From NCBI GenBank assembly GCA_029202445.1, contig CP119321.1, forward strand, positions 1,550,001 through 1,614,000: a stretch of 64,000 bases of DNA. Direction: 5' to 3'. Position 1 is the stretch's first letter. Each line of letters opens with the position of its first letter. The notes below the pieces were generated by a model. That model saw nothing but the letters and a program-made list of their open reading frames with translations. It had not been told where the DNA came from and made no database searches. Positions 17,923 to 26,585 of this stretch are shown in pieces. The translations under genes were made by a program, and so were the position numbers. This DNA is from Candidatus Microbacterium phytovorans (GTDB lineage: Bacteria; Actinomycetota; Actinomycetes; Actinomycetales; Microbacteriaceae).

Positions 17923-18089
17923 TGCGCCAGTCCTAGTCGGGCGTTCGAGACCATACCGATTGCTCTGGACAGCGGGGGCTCCCGATCGCTACGACGCAAC
18001 CGCCCGCGGGAGGTCGACCCAGCCGATCCGCCGTGAAGAACTCATGCACGCCCGAGGACGGCTACACAAGCCACGAGGAATGACAGTCA

Positions 18090-19385
18090 CTACTTCCGAT
18101 CTGCGCGGGCCAAAGCTGCAAGTACCGCATCTGCACCATGGAGCTGTGGTCTGCGGTATGCGTTTCGGATCCAACTGACGACTCCGGTTGCTGCAGCGGC
18201 GGCGGCCCCAACCGTCGCACCCAACGCGAGGTTCTCGGAAGTGGCAGCCGTAGCAACGGTGGAGATGGTGCCATAAAGGAGAAGCTCGGTTACCGAGTCC
18301 TTTGCGGCGCGTTGCTTGCGACCAGACAGCTCCCTCGCGATGCGGGCCACCTCGGGTTGAAACACATCGTTGGCGCGTTCCTCTAGTTCCTGGGGCGTAT
18401 CCGCGCTGGCAGCACGGGCAAACTCGCGCAGCTTGGCACGCCAGTCCGCGAAGTCGGACGAGGATGCGCGAATGTTTGCTGCCTCTCGGATCGCGACATC
18501 GGTGGCCGGCAGCACAATCCTTGATATCTGCGCCAGGACCTGCGGCGGATAACCCTGAGCCGGGGTCGAGTCGACCTTCGCCTCGAGCAGCTTGAGATCG
18601 CCAGGCCAACTGGGGGCGTAAGTCGCGTTTGCAGAGTCGGCAATAGCGAGAGTCTTCGCCAGGAAGAGAAAGAAGTGCTGGAACTCCCAGGGCGCATCGG
18701 CGGGATGTAACATCCCGCTCCCCGTGACGTGAAACCCCCGCAGGTTATCCCACAGTGGGAGCTTCGCGTCTTCGTTGTGAAGTTCGCGCATTGTCGTCTG
18801 CATGCGCGCCGACCGCACATCGAACCGTACGGAGGTCTCGAGCGCAGTGCGACGCTTCCGCAGCACCGCCCACTGATTGCGCAACATGATCACACCGGAT
18901 CGAATCGGGCTTTCCAGCTCGTAGAGATTCCGCGAAATCTCTGACAGACGGACGCTGATGCCTTCCCAGTCGTCTCCGTAGCGCTGGGCTGAGTCTGCGT
19001 TCGCCCAGACCTTGCCGCCAGCGCTGATACGCATCGTCTCTCGACGGTTGTGGGTATAGCGGAGATCGCGCGCCTCGGGGAGGACGGAGGTGTCAGCGAA
19101 GAAGTCGGCGAACGGATCTAAGACCAGCAGTTGCGGGTAGTACAGCAGGGCGTCAGTGATTTCACCTCGTGAGAGCGGATCCTCCCAGTAACGGGAGAAG
19201 GTTCCGCTCATCAGATAGGTACCTTCGGGCGTGGGCGTTTCCGCGTCTGCCTCGCTGAACTCCAGCAGTCGATCTCGTAGGTTCTCAAGCTCAGTTCGGG
19301 CCAGCTTCTCCCAGGCCACCCGGTCACCGCGTTCACCGAGCGCGTTCTCGATAACATCCAGAACCGACGCTTGCACCGGGGCCAT
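18090..19385 (-). CDS. Unknown island protein with C-terminal membrane hairpin, 431 aa
   Basis: No recognised domain. Residues 1-370 are soluble, Arg/Glu-rich and largely helical, with LLYYPQLLVLDPFADFF around 77-93. Residues about 372-410 form two hydrophobic stretches (LLLYGTISTVATAA and LGATVGAAAAAATGVV), consistent with a membrane-inserting hairpin. The start is ATG at 19385, with GGAG 5 bp upstream; a longer in-frame extension is Arg-rich and not coding-like. It lies 124 bp downstream of the ApeA-like gene on the same strand and may share its transcript. A soluble sensor plus membrane hairpin is a common layout for abortive-infection effectors, but that role is only inference. Confidence 0.65.
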   Translation of the reverse strand: MAPVQASVLDVIENALGERGDRVAWEKLARTELENLRDRLLEFSEADAETPTPEGTYLMSGTFSRYWEDPLSRGEITDALLYYPQLLVLDPFADFFADTSVLPEARDLRYTHNRRETMRISAGGKVWANADSAQRYGDDWEGISVRLSEISRNLYELESPIRSGVIMLRNQWAVLRKRRTALETSVRFDVRSARMQTTMRELHNEDAKLPLWDNLRGFHVTGSGMLHPADAPWEFQHFFLFLAKTLAIADSANATYAPSWPGDLKLLEAKVDSTPAQGYPPQVLAQISRIVLPATDVAIREAANIRASSSDFADWRAKLREFARAASADTPQELEERANDVFQPEVARIARELSGRKQRAAKDSVTELLLYGTISTVATAATSENLALGATVGAAAAAATGVVSWIRNAYRRPQLHGADAVLAALARADRK

Positions 19386-19509
19386 GCGCTCCAGACTATT
19401 TCCATCAGTGCCGCGTACGTCGCACCCCGGTCGCGCGATTGAAGAAAGGTGAGTGGCGCGACCGCGCCGCGTCGTTGATGCCACTCTGGTCCGCCGCAGT
19501 TCCTCTTCG

Positions 19510-21027
19510 TCAGGAGGCGCCGGGAACTGGCGGCGTGACGAATGCCTCTGACGCGCCCGGATAGTCTTCGGGAACCTCGGTTGTGGAGGGCGCGGTGAAG
19601 TGCTTCTGTGCGAGCGTGCACGCCCATGTGAACTCGGGATGCTCACTCAGCGCCGATTCAAGGCGGCGGATCGGTATCCCCATTTCCTTGAGTAGGTTTA
19701 CCACCACCACCGCCGAGGTCACTTCTACGACAGCGTGTAGAAGGTCATAGTCCGTTCCCGCGTGGCCCCGATGCGCAAGATCGTTGCGTACACGCGCGGC
19801 AGTCTTCGCCCACCTGTCGGGATCAGGGACCAGTTTGGTCATGAAGGCGCCCGGGCGAGTTGCGAGCTCCACGAGTCGCTGTTTGAGCGACGGCTCGTTG
19901 TAGGCGACGCGGTCGTTTACCCAGCCTCGGCGGTCTCTCGGGACGGCTCCGACTAGAAGTGCGCGCAGTTTCGCGAACTCATCAGGCGGGATTGGCGGGG
20001 GCGTGTCCAGTGCTCGATGGAAAGCTTCGGCTGCCCCGACCGCCGTGACAACCCGCGAATCTAGGTAGCTGCGGGTGATGTAGCGCAACCCGAGAACCAT
20101 GCTTCGTGCGGCGGCGAATCTGTCCCGCACGTCCATCCAGGCTGGGAACAGCTGCGCCCAAGGCAGGTCAGCCTCTGACACAACGAAGTCGTTCCAAATG
20201 GCTGCCTTGCCATCGGGATCGGGCTTGACCGTATGCAACTGGTAGACGTCCACCACCCGGGGGCGGTCGGCGAGGAGATGCCCCTCAGGGAACCGCTCGG
20301 GCGCGGGCGGCAGGACGAGGCTGATCGTGATGTCGGCGCACGCCGTCATTGTGGCGAGTGACACCAGATCACTGACGGCCCCGGTCATCGAGAACCATTC
20401 GTTCATCGGCCGGGGAGTGTCAGAAGTGAACTGCACCGCAGCTTCGGATCGCCGCGTTTCGCGACGGCCGTCGCGACGGAACTCAGTGGAGTGATAGTCA
20501 GAGGACGAGTGCAGCCGCGCCTGCACGTCGCCGAGCGTCGCGACTACGGTGCGCCTCGGTTCCTCGTCATCGAGCTGCGTCCTCTGACTACGTGCCCTGA
20601 CTTCAGTTTGCCCACGCCCAACCCATCCCGCGAGATTCTCCACTTTCACGGATGCGCCGATGAAGTCGGGGGAATCCGGTGCCTCGAGATGGCACCCATC
20701 GAGCAGAGTCAGCGCCGCAAGAGTCATCTCGTGAGGATCCTCGCGGTAGGGGCCGATCGATTGCGAGACCCATGGCTCGATAATCGTGAGTTCGGACTCT
20801 CCGGAGCGTCCATGGATCACGGGCCAGCGTTCAATCTCGTCGTAATGTGCGACCAGACCCCGCACAAGCTCACTCGACGCGAAGCGAGACCAACCGCCGA
20901 TTAGCCGCAGCGCCACGCCCTTCTCCGGGTCATAGGTGAGCACTCCCGCCGATATCGCCTCCGGACGGTCGGGACGCCACCAGTGACCAACCCACTCGCG
21001 GGGTTGATCGAGCCGACTTTCCTTCAT
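19510..21027 (-). CDS. ApeA-like HEPN anti-phage protein
   Basis: A 505-aa protein. The N-terminal part (GHWWRPDRPEAISAGVLTYD, then GVALRLIGG) matches the ApeA N-terminal domain family. The C-terminal part (about 330-460) is a HEPN domain of the ApeA type with the RNase motif R414-NDLA-H419. ApeA proteins abort phage infection, probably through HEPN ribonuclease activity. The motif is intact here. ATG at 21027. About 40 residues follow the HEPN domain with no clear feature. Location in a tRNA island with a TIR gene fits a defence role. Family call is from remembered patterns, not a profile search. Confidence 0.75.
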   Translation of the reverse strand: MKESRLDQPREWVGHWWRPDRPEAISAGVLTYDPEKGVALRLIGGWSRFASSELVRGLVAHYDEIERWPVIHGRSGESELTIIEPWVSQSIGPYREDPHEMTLAALTLLDGCHLEAPDSPDFIGASVKVENLAGWVGRGQTEVRARSQRTQLDDEEPRRTVVATLGDVQARLHSSSDYHSTEFRRDGRRETRRSEAAVQFTSDTPRPMNEWFSMTGAVSDLVSLATMTACADITISLVLPPAPERFPEGHLLADRPRVVDVYQLHTVKPDPDGKAAIWNDFVVSEADLPWAQLFPAWMDVRDRFAAARSMVLGLRYITRSYLDSRVVTAVGAAEAFHRALDTPPPIPPDEFAKLRALLVGAVPRDRRGWVNDRVAYNEPSLKQRLVELATRPGAFMTKLVPDPDRWAKTAARVRNDLAHRGHAGTDYDLLHAVVEVTSAVVVVNLLKEMGIPIRRLESALSEHPEFTWACTLAQKHFTAPSTTEVPEDYPGASEAFVTPPVPGAS

Positions 21028-21297
21028 GCAGCAATCATGGCGAATCGCACTGACACTGGACGGGATTCGTTCTGCCTGACCTGAAAGTGCTCGGCGCCCG
21101 CACCCGATCCGCAGCGCGAGAGGTATCGCTGATTGCGGAGGGGAGCCCAGCCGACAAAGAGACGCACGCGACCATCACGCCTCGGCATCCTCACCGATAC
21201 GGCAATGCACGATCGGCGTCAATCGAGCGCACCTCGCCCGCATGGGGATCCCAACGAGACGTGGTGGGTTTGCAAGAGGCTCTGGCATCCTGGGCGA

Positions 21298-21984
21298 ATG
21301 ATTGACACGATCAACGCGCCGTGGCTTCTCGTTCTGATTGCTGTGTTCGGGCTCGCGAGTCTGGCGTTTTTCTTCCTGCGAACCAAGAAGGACGCTGAGC
21401 TGTCGAAACTGACGATTCGGGCCGTGGGCATCGTGCTCGTCATTGTCACCGCTGCCCTGCTGGCGGTTGCCTACGAGAGTGCCGTGGTCGCCGCTGTTGG
21501 TTTACTCGGCGCGGTCGCAGGCTACCTCTTCGGCTCCTCGTCCTCGACGGGTGGAAACGAATCTCAGGCAACGGTCCGGGACATCACTGGCGATGACAAT
21601 AGAGTCGCCGGTCGAGACATCGTCGAAAGGCTCGATTCTGCCTTGACCAAGCTGGAGAGTCTTGAATCGCTCAATGCGAACATCGAGAAGTTCGAGTCGA
21701 CAATGGTGGCCAGCGACTCGCCAGCACACGGGTACCACGTCCACGAAGAGCGGATACCGGCCTTCGGTCGGTGGGCTGCTAACCCCGCACCGGTCAGCGA
21801 TATCGCCCGGGCGAGTGAACGCGCGTTGACCAAGTTCGCGCCGCCATATTTCAGGCTGGTCGCTACGTCGACAATCGGCGTGAGCGACTTCATTCACGTT
21901 CTTTTTGTTTTCGCGGCTGAGTCGTACGCGGCGGGGGAAGTGCAAATCTCGCTCGAATGTACACCGAATTCGGACAATGACTGA
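21298..21984 (+). CDS. Two-TM membrane protein with a GDDN/AGRDI motif
   Basis: A 228-aa protein. Two helices (about 8-25 and 40-75, the second possibly a pair) are followed by a Ser/Gly linker, then ITGDDNRVAGRDIV at about 97-110 and a short coiled coil (ERLDSALTKLESLESLNANI). The C-terminal 90 residues form an unassigned domain. The GDxN-x-V-x-GRDI pattern recurs in proteins linked to bacterial conflict systems, often joining a membrane or effector part to a sensor; I cite this as a pattern I recognise, not as proof. The start ATG at 21298 is chosen because the upstream extension is not coding-like. It is divergent from the ApeA-like gene. Confidence 0.65.
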   Translation: MIDTINAPWLLVLIAVFGLASLAFFFLRTKKDAELSKLTIRAVGIVLVIVTAALLAVAYESAVVAAVGLLGAVAGYLFGSSSSTGGNESQATVRDITGDDNRVAGRDIVERLDSALTKLESLESLNANIEKFESTMVASDSPAHGYHVHEERIPAFGRWAANPAPVSDIARASERALTKFAPPYFRLVATSTIGVSDFIHVLFVFAAESYAAGEVQISLECTPNSDND

Positions 21985-22416
21985 ACGAGCCGTCCTATAT
22001 TGAGCTGCCCACTCATCCCAGCTGAGATGGCGCCATGGCGGACGTTGACAAACCGGAACGGCATGCAGCCGCGGCAAGACTCGCGGTGGGGAGGAAATGG
22101 AACTGCGCAGCCGTTCGTCGCGTTCGTATACGTGCCCTTCGGCGCCCGTTGCAGTTGCGCTCGGCCCGGACATCTCCACACCAACTGGGCGGGTCGGAAC
22201 GTCAAGGACCGCGCGAAACTATCGGATGGGTCGCACAAATCGTCCTGCTCGGACTCGGCGATGTCATCGTCGCGCAGGCGGACGACATCTTCGCCCACCT
22301 GTAACGGACGCCGCCCTACGCACAACGATCCGCAACGAATCGAGCCGACCGCACGCAAATGAGTCCTCTACGTGCGGTGCCTGTATACGGATCGGCATGC
22401 GGAGGTTGCCGGACAG
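21985..22416. other. Gene-free stretch between island modules
   Basis: 432 bp with several short overlapping open frames, none with plausible composition, start signals or recognisable motifs. I see no convincing promoter or repeat. It separates the membrane-protein module from the TIR module and may be a remnant of lost cargo. Confidence 0.5.
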
Positions 22417-22881
22417 CTAGATGGCGAAGGCGCTCCCGCACACGAGGCAGTGCACCTTCGTCGTCTCGTCGGGGACCTTTACTGGCTCGTGCGGATGACA
22501 GGGGGACTCAGCGATCATCATGTCGTCCGGCTCAACGAGCGCGTCCGGAGTCTCGATTCCAAAGGTGAAGGACTTGTTCGACTTGAACTTCATCCCTTTC
22601 ACGCCCTTGAACATGTCCTCGATCGAATCTTGCATGTACTGATCGATCGCTGGCCCGCTCACCCCGTTCATATACTCCAGCTGCGCAGGGGTCCACCACG
22701 AGTCAGTGCTAGAAGCGACACCGCATAACGGGCAGAAGTATTGGTCAACTACTTCAGCGTCGGCATCGCCCTCCTCGTGACTGAACCACTTGAACTCACG
22801 CTCGCAGGTCGGGCACTCGCGGCGGAGGAACCCGTCAGAGTCCAGGGGGAGGCTCACTGGGATTCGAATTTCATCGTTCAC
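22417..22881 (-). CDS. Zinc-ribbon-like protein beside the TIR gene
   Basis: A 154-aa acidic protein with three CxxC pairs: C23-PT-C26, C50-PL-C53 and C145-LV-C148, plus a Cys-His-Pro-His near 127. The first two pairs are spaced like one treble-clef zinc site. No family recognised. ATG at 22881; it starts 13 bp after the TIR gene stop, so the two form one operon. It may regulate or recognise something for the TIR protein; that is inference. Confidence 0.7.
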   Translation of the reverse strand: MNDEIRIPVSLPLDSDGFLRRECPTCEREFKWFSHEEGDADAEVVDQYFCPLCGVASSTDSWWTPAQLEYMNGVSGPAIDQYMQDSIEDMFKGVKGMKFKSNKSFTFGIETPDALVEPDDMMIAESPCHPHEPVKVPDETTKVHCLVCGSAFAI

Positions 22882-22894
22882 GCCCTCGTTCCTC

Positions 22895-23800
22895 TCAGCT
22901 ATTCGTATCCAGAAAAATGTCCTGCGGGAAGACTTCGCCGGCCTCGGTGCGGCCGGTGACCGTCACGTCGAACGCATCCTCCGTATCCCCGCCGCCGAAC
23001 ATGCGGCCCATGCCCATGACGTCGATCGTTACTGACCGACCGCCGCCCGGGATCTTCTTGATTGGCTGGAAGCCCTGCAACTGAAGGGACGCCTTCTCTG
23101 GCAGAGCGACGTCGACGTCGTATGCGGTTTCAGCGCCCCGGTTGATGATCTGCAACTTGTCTATGCGGTTGCCGCCCTTATTGAAGTATTTAACGTCGAA
23201 GTCGAGCGGCTTCCGGGTATGCGTGCTCGCAGGCACACGACGTCCAAGAGGTAGCCCGCTTCCAGGCGGCGGAGGCGGCGTGAAGTCCCCGCTGGTATGC
23301 CAATCGGTGCCAGTCAGGTCCACATCGCACCCGGCGGTTTTCAACCGTCTGGCCAGCTCTTGGCGGTGTGCGGGATCGTTCGTCAACCGGATCGCGTGGC
23401 GCCCAGCGACATCGCTGAACGGGCGGACGTCTCCGACCTCGACCAGGACGGTGCGGCGCGGATCGCGGCCCAGCGCCATGCCCGCCTCGAACAACACGTT
23501 CGGGCGTGCCTGTGCCGCGGGCGACGTCTCCGGGTCATTGTCACCATGGGCGAACTGTGGCTGGAGGTAGGCGATCTCGTCGGGGGTCATGAGCACGACA
23601 ATCGCGGCGGCGTTATCGAGTGCGGCGTCGAGGACCTGTCCGATGTACGGCGAGCCCTCACCAGTCAATTCGACGGCGTGGCTCCACTCCATAGGGGAGA
23701 GGTTGATGCTGCGGAGGAAATCGAACATCGACTTCCGAAGGGGCTCGTTCCGCCCATGCACCACAAATACCGAACGCGCATTGATTTCTTGTTCCGCCAC
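22895..23800 (-). CDS. TIR_2 (Cap12/Pycsar-type) nucleotide-binding effector
   Basis: A 301-aa protein. Residues 10-160 match the TIR-like nucleotide-binding family (PF10137 type): VFVVHGRNEPLRKSMFDFL, IVVLMTPDE, and ARPNVLFEAGMALG, whose Glu105 is the conserved active-site position. These TIR proteins degrade NAD+ in CBASS and Pycsar defence. A Pro-rich linker (about 173-180) leads to a C-terminal beta-rich domain (195-301) of unknown function, in place of a STING or cyclic-nucleotide domain. No cyclase gene is present, so the trigger is unknown. GTG start at 23800. Confidence 0.78.
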   Translation of the reverse strand: MAEQEINARSVFVVHGRNEPLRKSMFDFLRSINLSPMEWSHAVELTGEGSPYIGQVLDAALDNAAAIVVLMTPDEIAYLQPQFAHGDNDPETSPAAQARPNVLFEAGMALGRDPRRTVLVEVGDVRPFSDVAGRHAIRLTNDPAHRQELARRLKTAGCDVDLTGTDWHTSGDFTPPPPPGSGLPLGRRVPASTHTRKPLDFDVKYFNKGGNRIDKLQIINRGAETAYDVDVALPEKASLQLQGFQPIKKIPGGGRSVTIDVMGMGRMFGGGDTEDAFDVTVTGRTEAGEVFPQDIFLDTNS

Positions 23801-23983
23801 TTCGTCCCCCGCTCCGCTGCCGAGCGCATCGAATGATGCGTCACCTCTAGCCTACGAACGAGTGCCGACACCGTTGGGTTCTGAACCGCTCCCAGTGACG
23901 TTGATCTCGTAACCGACCGGCAGTGCGCGAATAGGGATCCAACGTGAGTGCGCCGCGTCCCGCTAGGCGGCAACCTCGGTGGC

Positions 23984-24588
23984 ATGAATGCAATTCAGAT
24001 TAGCTATGCCAGGGTGTCCACCGCCGAACAAGACCTCACCTCGCAACGGGACGCACTGTTGCGTCTTGGAGTCCTGGACTCGAATATCTACGTCGATCAC
24101 GGGCTAACCGGCACCAACCGGGCGAGACCCGGACTGCGCGAGGCGCTCGCAGCCGTCCGTGAGGGCGACACCTTCGTGGTCACCAAGCTTGATCGACTCG
24201 CCCGATCGGTCAAAGACGCCCGAGACATCGCCGATGAACTGACGATGAAGGGCGTCGCGCTGAATCTTGGCGGAAGCAGATACGACCCCACTGACCCGGT
24301 GGGACGTCTCTTGTTCAATGTGCTCGCGATGGTCGCCGAGTTCGAGCGTGACTTGATCAGCATGCGCACTAAGGGATGGCGGTCGCCCGCGCCAAGGGCC
24401 ACTTGAAGGGCAAGCAGCCCAAGCTGTCGGCGACGCAGCGCAAGCTCCTGTTCGACGTGCAGGATCGCGGCGAGTACACACAGACCGAGATCGCTGAGCT
24501 CTTCAATGTGTCACGCGCGACGGTCTACCGAGAGCTGCAGCGCCGCCGGGTGGCATTCCTCGCCACCTGCGAAGCACACATCTTCTGA
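23984..24588 (+). pseudogene. Serine recombinase/DNA invertase, frameshifted
   Basis: Residues 1-130 are a resolvase catalytic domain with Ser12 (YARVSTAEQDL), VTKLDRLARS and EFERDLI. The frame is lost at about 24372: reading continues one frame over as GMAVARAKGHLKGKQPKLS and a helix-turn-helix (YTQTEIAELFNVSRATVYRE) that ends at 24588. The joined protein would be about 200 aa, normal for Tn3/Hin-type enzymes. The break removes the DNA-binding domain, so activity is unlikely unless a programmed shift or sequencing error is involved. It is the only recombinase in the island. Confidence 0.85.
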
Positions 24589-24659
24589 TCTGCGTCAGAG
24601 AGCACCGCCCGGGTGAGGATCCAGACCGAGGGACAAGTTCGTCTTGCTGAGCCTTCTAG

Positions 24660-24956
24660 CTACCTGACTAGATGACCGATCGCTTTGAGCAGGTCTCCAA
24701 GCCAGACCAGCTCGAACGTGATGGTCGAGTCGGTGTCCCTCTCGCGGATGTTGTCCCACGACTCGGTCAGTTGGCCGATGGTGGGCTCCGGCGCTGGTTT
24801 GGAAACGTCGTAGATGCGCGGGAAAGGGATCGAGTAGTAGTAGTCCTCGGTGAGCGTGACCGATGCCCCGTTCTGGGACTCCAGATGTGCCAACAGACGG
24901 TCGAACACATCGCGTAACTCGGATGTCGCGATCGTGAGTCCTTCCCATTTCTCCAT
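24660..24956 (-). CDS. Small acidic hypothetical protein
   Basis: A 98-aa soluble protein with normal coding character (YYYSIPFPRIYDV, then STITFELVWLGDLLKAIGHL). No family recognised. Possibly an immunity-like or accessory protein given its size and place at the island edge, but nothing shows this directly. ATG at 24956; a GGGCC stretch precedes it, with no clear ribosome site. The last island gene before attR. Confidence 0.55.
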   Translation of the reverse strand: MEKWEGLTIATSELRDVFDRLLAHLESQNGASVTLTEDYYYSIPFPRIYDVSKPAPEPTIGQLTESWDNIRERDTDSTITFELVWLGDLLKAIGHLVR

Positions 24957-25162
24957 GGCCCGAAACTACATCCGCGATGCATCCCGCAACGTCGTACTCG
25001 CGAATTGAGCTCCAGATCTCGACGCCGTCGATTGGACGAAGGCAATCACCGCGACTGACGTCAGAGAACGCGGCTCATCACCTGCGCTATCCACGCAATC
25101 GCCACTCTGCGCCGACAAAGGATCCTGATCGAGCACCACCCGCCCAATCGCCCGTCGGCCGA

Positions 25163-25185
25163 GTTCGAGCCCCACGGCGCCCACC
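25163..25185 (+). other. Attachment site attR (copy of the tRNA-Lys 3' end)
   Basis: Matches 22 of 23 bases of 15662-15684; the sixteenth base is C instead of G. The copy is not part of a complete tRNA: the sequence to its left does not form the rest of a cloverleaf. It marks the distal island boundary, 8 bp before the end of the SnoaL-like gene. Confidence 0.8.
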
Positions 25186-25192
25186 GTGCACA

Positions 25193-25585
25193 TCAACTGC
25201 CACCTGCCTCGGGCGCAATCCACCAGTCGGTGAACGAGCGGGCGCGCCCGTCGGGGTCGAGCCGGATCACCATGAGGTTGTCGTAGAGGTCGCTCTTGTC
25301 CGTCGACCCGGTGTAGGTCGTCCGGCCGCGGATGACGGCGACATCACGGTCGACGGCCGTGAGCTCGTAGTCGAACGACCACGTGCCCGGCTCGTCCTGC
25401 TGTCCGAGCCATCCCGCAAGGATGGCGTCCTGACCCACCCAGGGCGGGGTCGACGGGCCGTCGCGGTACTCGGCATCCGGTGTAAAGAGCGCTCGCACAT
25501 CGTCCGGGTCGTTGGTGGTCCATGCGTGGACGTAACGGTCCATCCAGTCGCGCGCGGCCGAGGCCGCTGATTCTCGATCCCACAT
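25193..25585 (-). CDS. SnoaL-like / NTF2-fold protein
   Basis: A 130-aa protein with the NTF2-like cone fold pattern: helix RDWMDRYVHAWTTNDPDDVR, then LFTPDAEYRDGP, and a C-terminal strand SFTDWWIAPEAGG. Members are small isomerases, hydratases or ligand-binding proteins; no specific activity can be given. ATG at 25585 has GAGGG upstream; a longer in-frame start at 25654 is less likely as it overlaps the neighbouring stop. First chromosomal gene after the island. Confidence 0.75.
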   Translation of the reverse strand: MWDRESAASAARDWMDRYVHAWTTNDPDDVRALFTPDAEYRDGPSTPPWVGQDAILAGWLGQQDEPGTWSFDYELTAVDRDVAVIRGRTTYTGSTDKSDLYDNLMVIRLDPDGRARSFTDWWIAPEAGGS

Positions 25586-25650
25586 GCCCTCAGGCTCCCC
25601 GACGACCCGCGCCCGCGCAAGATCCTGGTACACCGAGGACTGACCGCGGA

Positions 25651-26520
25651 TCACGCGAGCACGCGGTCCAGAACCGCGAGAGACGCGCGCGCCTCGGCCT
25701 CGGGGTCATGAGTGTTCGACGGGTCGGCGAGCGTCAGCATCGTCTTCCACAGCGCCCAGGCACGACCGCGGCTCCACGTGTCGTCGTCCCACGGCATCCT
25801 GCTGCGGAAGACCTCGCGCACCGCGTCGTCGAACACTGTCCAGGCGATGGCCAGATCGCAGGCGGGATCGCCGACGCCCGACGTGCCGAAGTCGATCACG
25901 GCGCTCAAGCGTCCCTCGCGAACCAGGAGGTTGCCCGGGGCGATGTCACCGTGAAACCACACCGGCGGTGCGGTGATCTCGGTCTCCATCGCCGCGTCCC
26001 ACACCGCGCGCGCCGCGGCCGTGTCGATCCGACCCTCCAGCTCCGTGAGGCAACGCTGCACATCGTCGTCGTACACGCGCGGGTGCGCCCCGCGCCAGAA
26101 ACTGTGCGGGGCCGCCGCCGGCGCGGCATCCGTCTCCACCTTCGCGAGCGACGTGAGAAACCCTGCGAGGTCGGCGGCGAGAGCCTGGAGGTCGATGTGG
26201 GTCGCGTCGCCCAGGGGCGTTCCGTCGATCCAGCGATACACCGACCACGGGCGTGGGAACTCGCTGGTGGGACTGCCCAGAGCGACGGGCGACGGCACCG
26301 CGAGCGGAACGCGGGGCGCGATCACCGGCAACCAGCGCTGCTCCTTCGCGACGGCGGCGGCGTAGCCGTCTGCGCTCGGCATCCGCACCAGCAGCTCGTT
26401 ACCCAGCCGGAACGTCCGGTTGTCCCACCCGCCGGGGACGACCCGACGGATACTCAGCTCCCGCCACTGGGGGAACTGCTCGTCCACCAGCCGGCGCACC
26501 AGCTCTTCGTCGATCTCCAC
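25651..26520 (-). CDS. Aminoglycoside phosphotransferase-family kinase
   Basis: About 289 aa with the APH fold. The catalytic loop is WFHGDIAPGNLLV and the metal-binding segment VIDFGTSGVGDPACDLA; WRELSIRRVVPGGWDNRTFR fits the N-lobe. Such proteins phosphorylate aminoglycosides, macrolides or small metabolites; the chromosomal setting does not show a resistance role. GTG at 26520 is preferred (GGGGAC upstream, family-like start VEIDEELVRRLV); an in-frame GTG at 26556 would add 12 residues. Confidence 0.8.
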   Translation of the reverse strand: MEIDEELVRRLVDEQFPQWRELSIRRVVPGGWDNRTFRLGNELLVRMPSADGYAAAVAKEQRWLPVIAPRVPLAVPSPVALGSPTSEFPRPWSVYRWIDGTPLGDATHIDLQALAADLAGFLTSLAKVETDAAPAAAPHSFWRGAHPRVYDDDVQRCLTELEGRIDTAAARAVWDAAMETEITAPPVWFHGDIAPGNLLVREGRLSAVIDFGTSGVGDPACDLAIAWTVFDDAVREVFRSRMPWDDDTWSRGRAWALWKTMLTLADPSNTHDPEAEARASLAVLDRVLA

Positions 26521-26585
26521 GTCCCCAGCCTGCCAACCGGCCCCCGCACGCGCCACCGCGCCAGCCCAAGGGAGAGGATGGGAGG

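Larger units (their letters stand above)
15662..25185. mobile_element. tRNA-Lys-integrated genomic island (~9.5 kb)
   Basis: Bounded by direct repeats of the tRNA-Lys 3' end. Inside, codon use is visibly less GC-biased than in the flanks (CAA, AAT, GTT and TTC/TTT mixtures), genes change strand often, two stretches of over 400 bp lack genes, and the host heptamer GGATGCC/GGCATCC is nearly absent. Cargo: an unknown 587-aa protein, a 431-aa two-TM protein, an ApeA-like HEPN protein, a membrane protein, a zinc-ribbon/TIR pair, a broken serine recombinase and a 98-aa protein. No tyrosine integrase, relaxase, replication or structural gene is present, so this looks like a decayed or satellite-type integrative element carrying defence genes. 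Confidence 0.8.

Noticed and set aside
21894..22358. 154-codon minus-strand frame in the island gap
   Set aside because: Overlaps the end of the membrane-protein gene and has no coding-like composition.
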